Made by a program: the position numbers and the translations under genes
Part shown: positions 60,741 to 64,000 of the stretch, in pieces
Layout: each line of letters begins with the position of its first letter
How positions within the stretch are numbered: the first letter of the stretch is position 1
NCBI RefSeq assembly: GCF_001039355.2
Contig: NW_019774402.1
Span: 27,801 to 91,800 of the forward strand
Direction: 5' to 3'
Length of the DNA stretch: 64,000 nucleotides
From: Lingula anatina
Lineage: Eukaryota > Brachiopoda > Lingulata > Lingulida > Lingulidae
Notes under the pieces: generated by a model
Database searches by the model: none
What the model was told of the DNA's origin: nothing
The model's input: the letters and a program-made list of their open reading frames with translations, nothing else

Positions 60741-61995
60741 GCTCTTCTACCAGTAGGTAGACTGGCAAGCAATGTCTCTTAACTGTTTGGTATGGTCCAG
60801 CCAGGGATGGCTATGAAAAGGGAGAGGCATGGATAAAAATGCACTCAGTCTTTTAGGAACATGACAACCTTTTCCAACCACATGCATGCCCAAAATGTTA
60901 GCCCTTTTTATTTAAAAAAAATATCCAGTTCTTCAAGAGGTCAATGTCCACCCTTCCTCAGACATGCTGCCGCAGAACACACATGCCCATTTCATTTCAC
61001 TTGACCATCCCGCTGGCACCTTGTTGATTTCTCTGTCAGCCATACCTCACCCCCAAGCTCAGGTGGCACTGACACTTTGTTGCAACTGGCTGCAGTGCCA
61101 AATACTGTATCCAGCACAAAAACAAACCAGACTTCTTCATGACGGAAACTAGTGGTTGACTGGACTGTTTTGGTTTTTTTCAGCACCTTTCTGTATGACA
61201 TGGTGGCTTCTAGGCAGCAGCTGGTTACATGGACATGGCTTTTTGTCATAAAGAACAGACAGTTAAAGACCAGCAAGAACATCCCTAGCCTTCATCTCAT
61301 CCAGATATGTAACACATGGGATGTGACAAGTTTTAGGACAAGTGGGATTTACGACAGCAAGAGACGGGAAGGTAATATGGTAAGCAGTATTACTATGGTG
61401 TTATTACAGTAAATTGTCAAACAATTTGTAAGGTTACTCAATATTGGAACCAATAAATGGTATTCTAAAACATTCGTTTCTTGACTCCAATATTTGAAAT
61501 AAATAATAATCTCCTGTAACTGTAATATTTTTTCATTTTTACAGTTTCATCCAACAAAACATTATATACATGAAGCATTTTCAGGTTGTGGAATTGATTA
61601 TAGATTCTTCATCTTTATCAGTAATGTTGTTGTGCTTTCAATGGCGTCACTTAAGAGAGATTAATTATTATATTTGGGTTTTTTCCTTATCTGCTTAGAT
61701 AATGTGGAAATAAATATAGTCATGTTATGAGATAAAACTTTTGCATCAAAAATAAATTTGGGTGAATGTGCCAATTTGATTGTGTAATACCAGTGTTTTT
61801 GGGTTGAAAACTGTAATATTGAATTCTAACATATCTCCCTTACCTGAGCAGCTAACAGCAATGTTTTAACACCCATTTGATGACAACAATAAATACTGCA
61901 GTCCTATCAAGAAAATGCTCTTGAAAGTTTTACTTCGGTTTTCATCACAAAAGATGTGAAATAAGGTCTTTGTTTAATGGAGCAACATGATTAAG

Positions 61996-62163
61996 GGATA
62001 CACTGTATCTCCTATCACTTAGTTACAGAGCTACACTGGATACACTGTATCTCCTATCACTTAGTAACAGAGCTACACTGGATACACTGTATCTCCTATC
62101 ACTTAGTAACAGAGCTACACTGGATACACTGTATCTCCTATCACTTGGTTAATAAGTTACCTT
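61996..62163. repeat. Tandem repeat, 42-bp unit, four copies
   Basis: Units start GGATACACTGTATCTCCTAT at 61996, 62038, 62080 and 62122. The first three are almost identical and the fourth has diverged at its end. Confidence 0.95.
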
Positions 62164-62420
62164 GGATACAGTGCAGTATACTTATTCTTGTACAAAATAT
62201 AGGTAATGAGAAAGATAATGCAGTTTTTTTTTTTTTTCGGCAGTGTCCACTGGGAACTAAGATTGGGTTCCCATGCTAAGATCGATCCATCTGGCAAGTC
62301 TACGTAAAAGGATAACAACTGTTTATTTTGGCAAAAAAAAAAATTTTCCTGGGGTAAACAACAATTTTTCCATTCTTACCAGTGGTTAATGAATCCATTT
62401 CTACATTCAAATTTAGTTCC

Positions 62421-62447
62421 TGTTTTTTTTTTTTTTTTTTTTTTTTC
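62421..62447. repeat. poly-T run
   Basis: Homopolymer of about 25 T within the direct-repeat-bounded segment. Confidence 0.9.
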
Positions 62448-63090
62448 TAGAAAGTTTGCTTTTTTGTTATAATCTCTTTAGAGATTATTACAGACTATAG
62501 CCATCTATGGAGGTCACATGGTCAGATGACAATCGCAGATTTTAGCATAATTGCTTTAACTGCCATTTTTTTGTATAATTTAACATACTACATATGTAAA
62601 CATATATAATTGTATATCCATATATATATTGTGTAAATATTGTAGTCTAGAGAGCCTGCAAATGTATTCACATCATTTAGTGCTCAATAAACTTATTATT
62701 ATTATTTTTTAGCTGGCAGAAGAAAGGGATTAGAGTTATGAAATATTTTTACCTTCATCACTGGATAGATGGACATGCATGCATCTTCTGGGATTTCGGC
62801 ACCAACCAAAAGTTACATTCTCTATTTGCTACAGACTCCTTTTGCATATCCTCAAAAACTGCTGGTATTGTGTGCACATGCATTGAAATTATGATTGCTT
62901 TTCCCAGGAGGCAAGAAACGTCACAAGAACAACTATTTGATTTGTGGGACTCAGCTTTTCTGTCATCACACATATTTAGGACTATGTTATAGAAATGTCA
63001 CACACTGAGTGTGTTGTTAGTGTAGTTTATCTATTAGAAATGAATCGAGATTATTATCATGTTTTTATTCACTGAGATGAACCTTCAATT

Positions 63091-63122
63091 GTTGTGTGTG
63101 TGTGTGTGTGTGTGAGTGTGTG
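63091..63122. repeat. (GT)n microsatellite
   Basis: Dinucleotide run about 110 bp before the right copy of the 149-bp direct repeat. Confidence 0.93.
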
Positions 63123-63232
63123 TTTCCAAATGGAAACGGTGAAGGTTTTGAAAGCCAGCTTGGCATATAATTATATACACTGTGCATGATGTCAGCCTGT
63201 AAACACTGACAAGTTGAGGAGTTGTTTTTATA

Positions 63233-63381
63233 TATCAGTCATTCTTTGCTAGTGGTGCATTGCGGGGGGACCATAACAAGAATGTTATTTAAATTTAGAT
63301 AGCCGACCAAATTCTCATGACATCGTTGTGTATGTTTCAATAACAAATCAAAGAAGCTGCATGAGCAAGGAGAATATTGTT
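63233..63381. repeat. 149-bp direct repeat, right copy
   Basis: Same sequence and orientation as 59368-59516 with about two differences. The pair brackets about 3.7 kb that contains mobile-element gene remnants. Confidence 0.95.
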
Positions 63382-64000
63382 ATAAAAGCAAAAGAAGAGA
63401 AAAAGCAGAAAATATATCGAAATTACCCTCAAAATGGCGTCTTTTTTTGTGGAATTTCGACCCTACCTCTATTTAGGAACAGTTTGTTTAGGGTTTGAAT
63501 GAATTATGGAAGCAGGGAATACACCTACTGCAAGAAGATATAATAAACAGAATGTGCAAATGGTTATTTAAATAAAAATTTATTTGAAGTCACTGAAAAA
63601 TGATCACAAAATTAGCTTAACTTACGATACATGCGGTGTCCCACCCCGATGAAAATTTCATCTAATCCTATCTTTCCGTATTAAAACTGTTCAATCGTCC
63701 AAAGTAGTATTTCGGTTAGTTTGTGTCACGAAATCCATGATAATATCAGTTTTCTTAAGAATTTCACATTTATTGCTCAGCAAGGTCGATATTTCTTCAC
63801 CGCGTCCCAATATTACGTTCGCAACGCTGAAACTTCAGAGATCGATTCTTATCAGACGACTTTAAAATGCCGCGTGAAAATTATACATCGATAGCGATCT
63901 TCTTCCATACTCACTAACTGATGACGTCTACACACGAATGGCTTCTTTTACACACTAAAAAAACCAGCTCAAACTGGCGGGTGGCCCATTCTGATAACAT
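63382..64000. other. Right edge, unassigned
   Basis: No continuation of paralog B was seen on the plus strand. On the minus strand a short open stretch (about 63690-63810) reads EEISTLLSNKCEILKKTDII and ends DFVTQTNRNTTLDD then TGA. It may be the end of a mobile-element protein or a small exon. Not recognised. Confidence 0.3.

Noticed and set aside
59368-63381. LTR retrotransposon interpretation of the 149-bp direct repeats
   Set aside because: No gag, protease, reverse transcriptase or integrase frames between them, and no TG...CA ends; kept only as a direct repeat.
1-64000. CRISPR arrays, rRNA, tRNA genes or bacterial operons
   Set aside because: None seen; the tandem repeats lack spacer structure and the genes are spliced eukaryotic genes.

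Overview
The window is intron-rich, AT-rich metazoan DNA. It has short exons with canonical GT/AG borders, many microsatellites, several short inverted-repeat transposons (MITEs) and two broken non-LTR retrotransposons. The TRPA1 gene has an invertebrate-type N-terminus, and there is a tandem family of receptor tyrosine phosphatases with lectin-like (fucolectin/F5-8C-type) ectodomains. Together these suggest a lophotrochozoan such as a mollusc or brachiopod; the species cannot be fixed from the sequence. All gene models here were built by eye from reading frame, intron phase and splice-site motifs.

Layout. (1) About 0.3-19.6 kb, minus strand: the N-terminal ~730 residues of a TRPA1 channel. 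It has 16 ankyrin repeats and the pre-S1 region in 16 phase-consistent exons; the transmembrane channel part lies beyond base 1. (2) 19.7-27.2 kb: a 7.6-kb divergent intergenic region with no recognisable gene and a ~45-bp minisatellite near its right end. (3) 27.28-40.32 kb, plus strand: receptor-type tyrosine phosphatase paralog A, 30 exons. It encodes a signal peptide, a Cys-rich module, two fucolectin-like discoidin domains, an EGF-like module, three FN3 domains, a TM helix and tandem phosphatase domains D1 and D2. (4) 40.3-44.25 kb: intergenic, mostly a 5'-truncated antisense LINE that was itself split by a 797-bp TTAA-flanked DNA element. (5) 44.37-59.30 kb, plus strand: paralog B with the same exon/phase layout, 27 exons found. 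Its last D2 exons are not in the window. (6) 59.3-64.0 kb: repeat-rich DNA with a 149-bp direct repeat flanking ~3.7 kb that holds decayed minus-strand fragments resembling a transposase and a YqaJ-type nuclease.

How they relate. A and B are a tandem duplication of about 17 kb that includes at least ~100 bp of 5' flank. B keeps a complete active-site set in D1 (WPDHG and [10 protein letters not shown]). A carries several independent lesions: a frameshift in exon 3, loss of the exon-6 acceptor AG, loss of the exon-16 donor GT (which exposes a TGA), and replacement of the catalytic P-loop arginine of D1 by asparagine. The most interesting signal is therefore a lectin-ectodomain receptor phosphatase pair in which one copy is decaying or has become a pseudophosphatase, while all ectodomain modules stay on phase-1 exons that can be skipped without changing frame.
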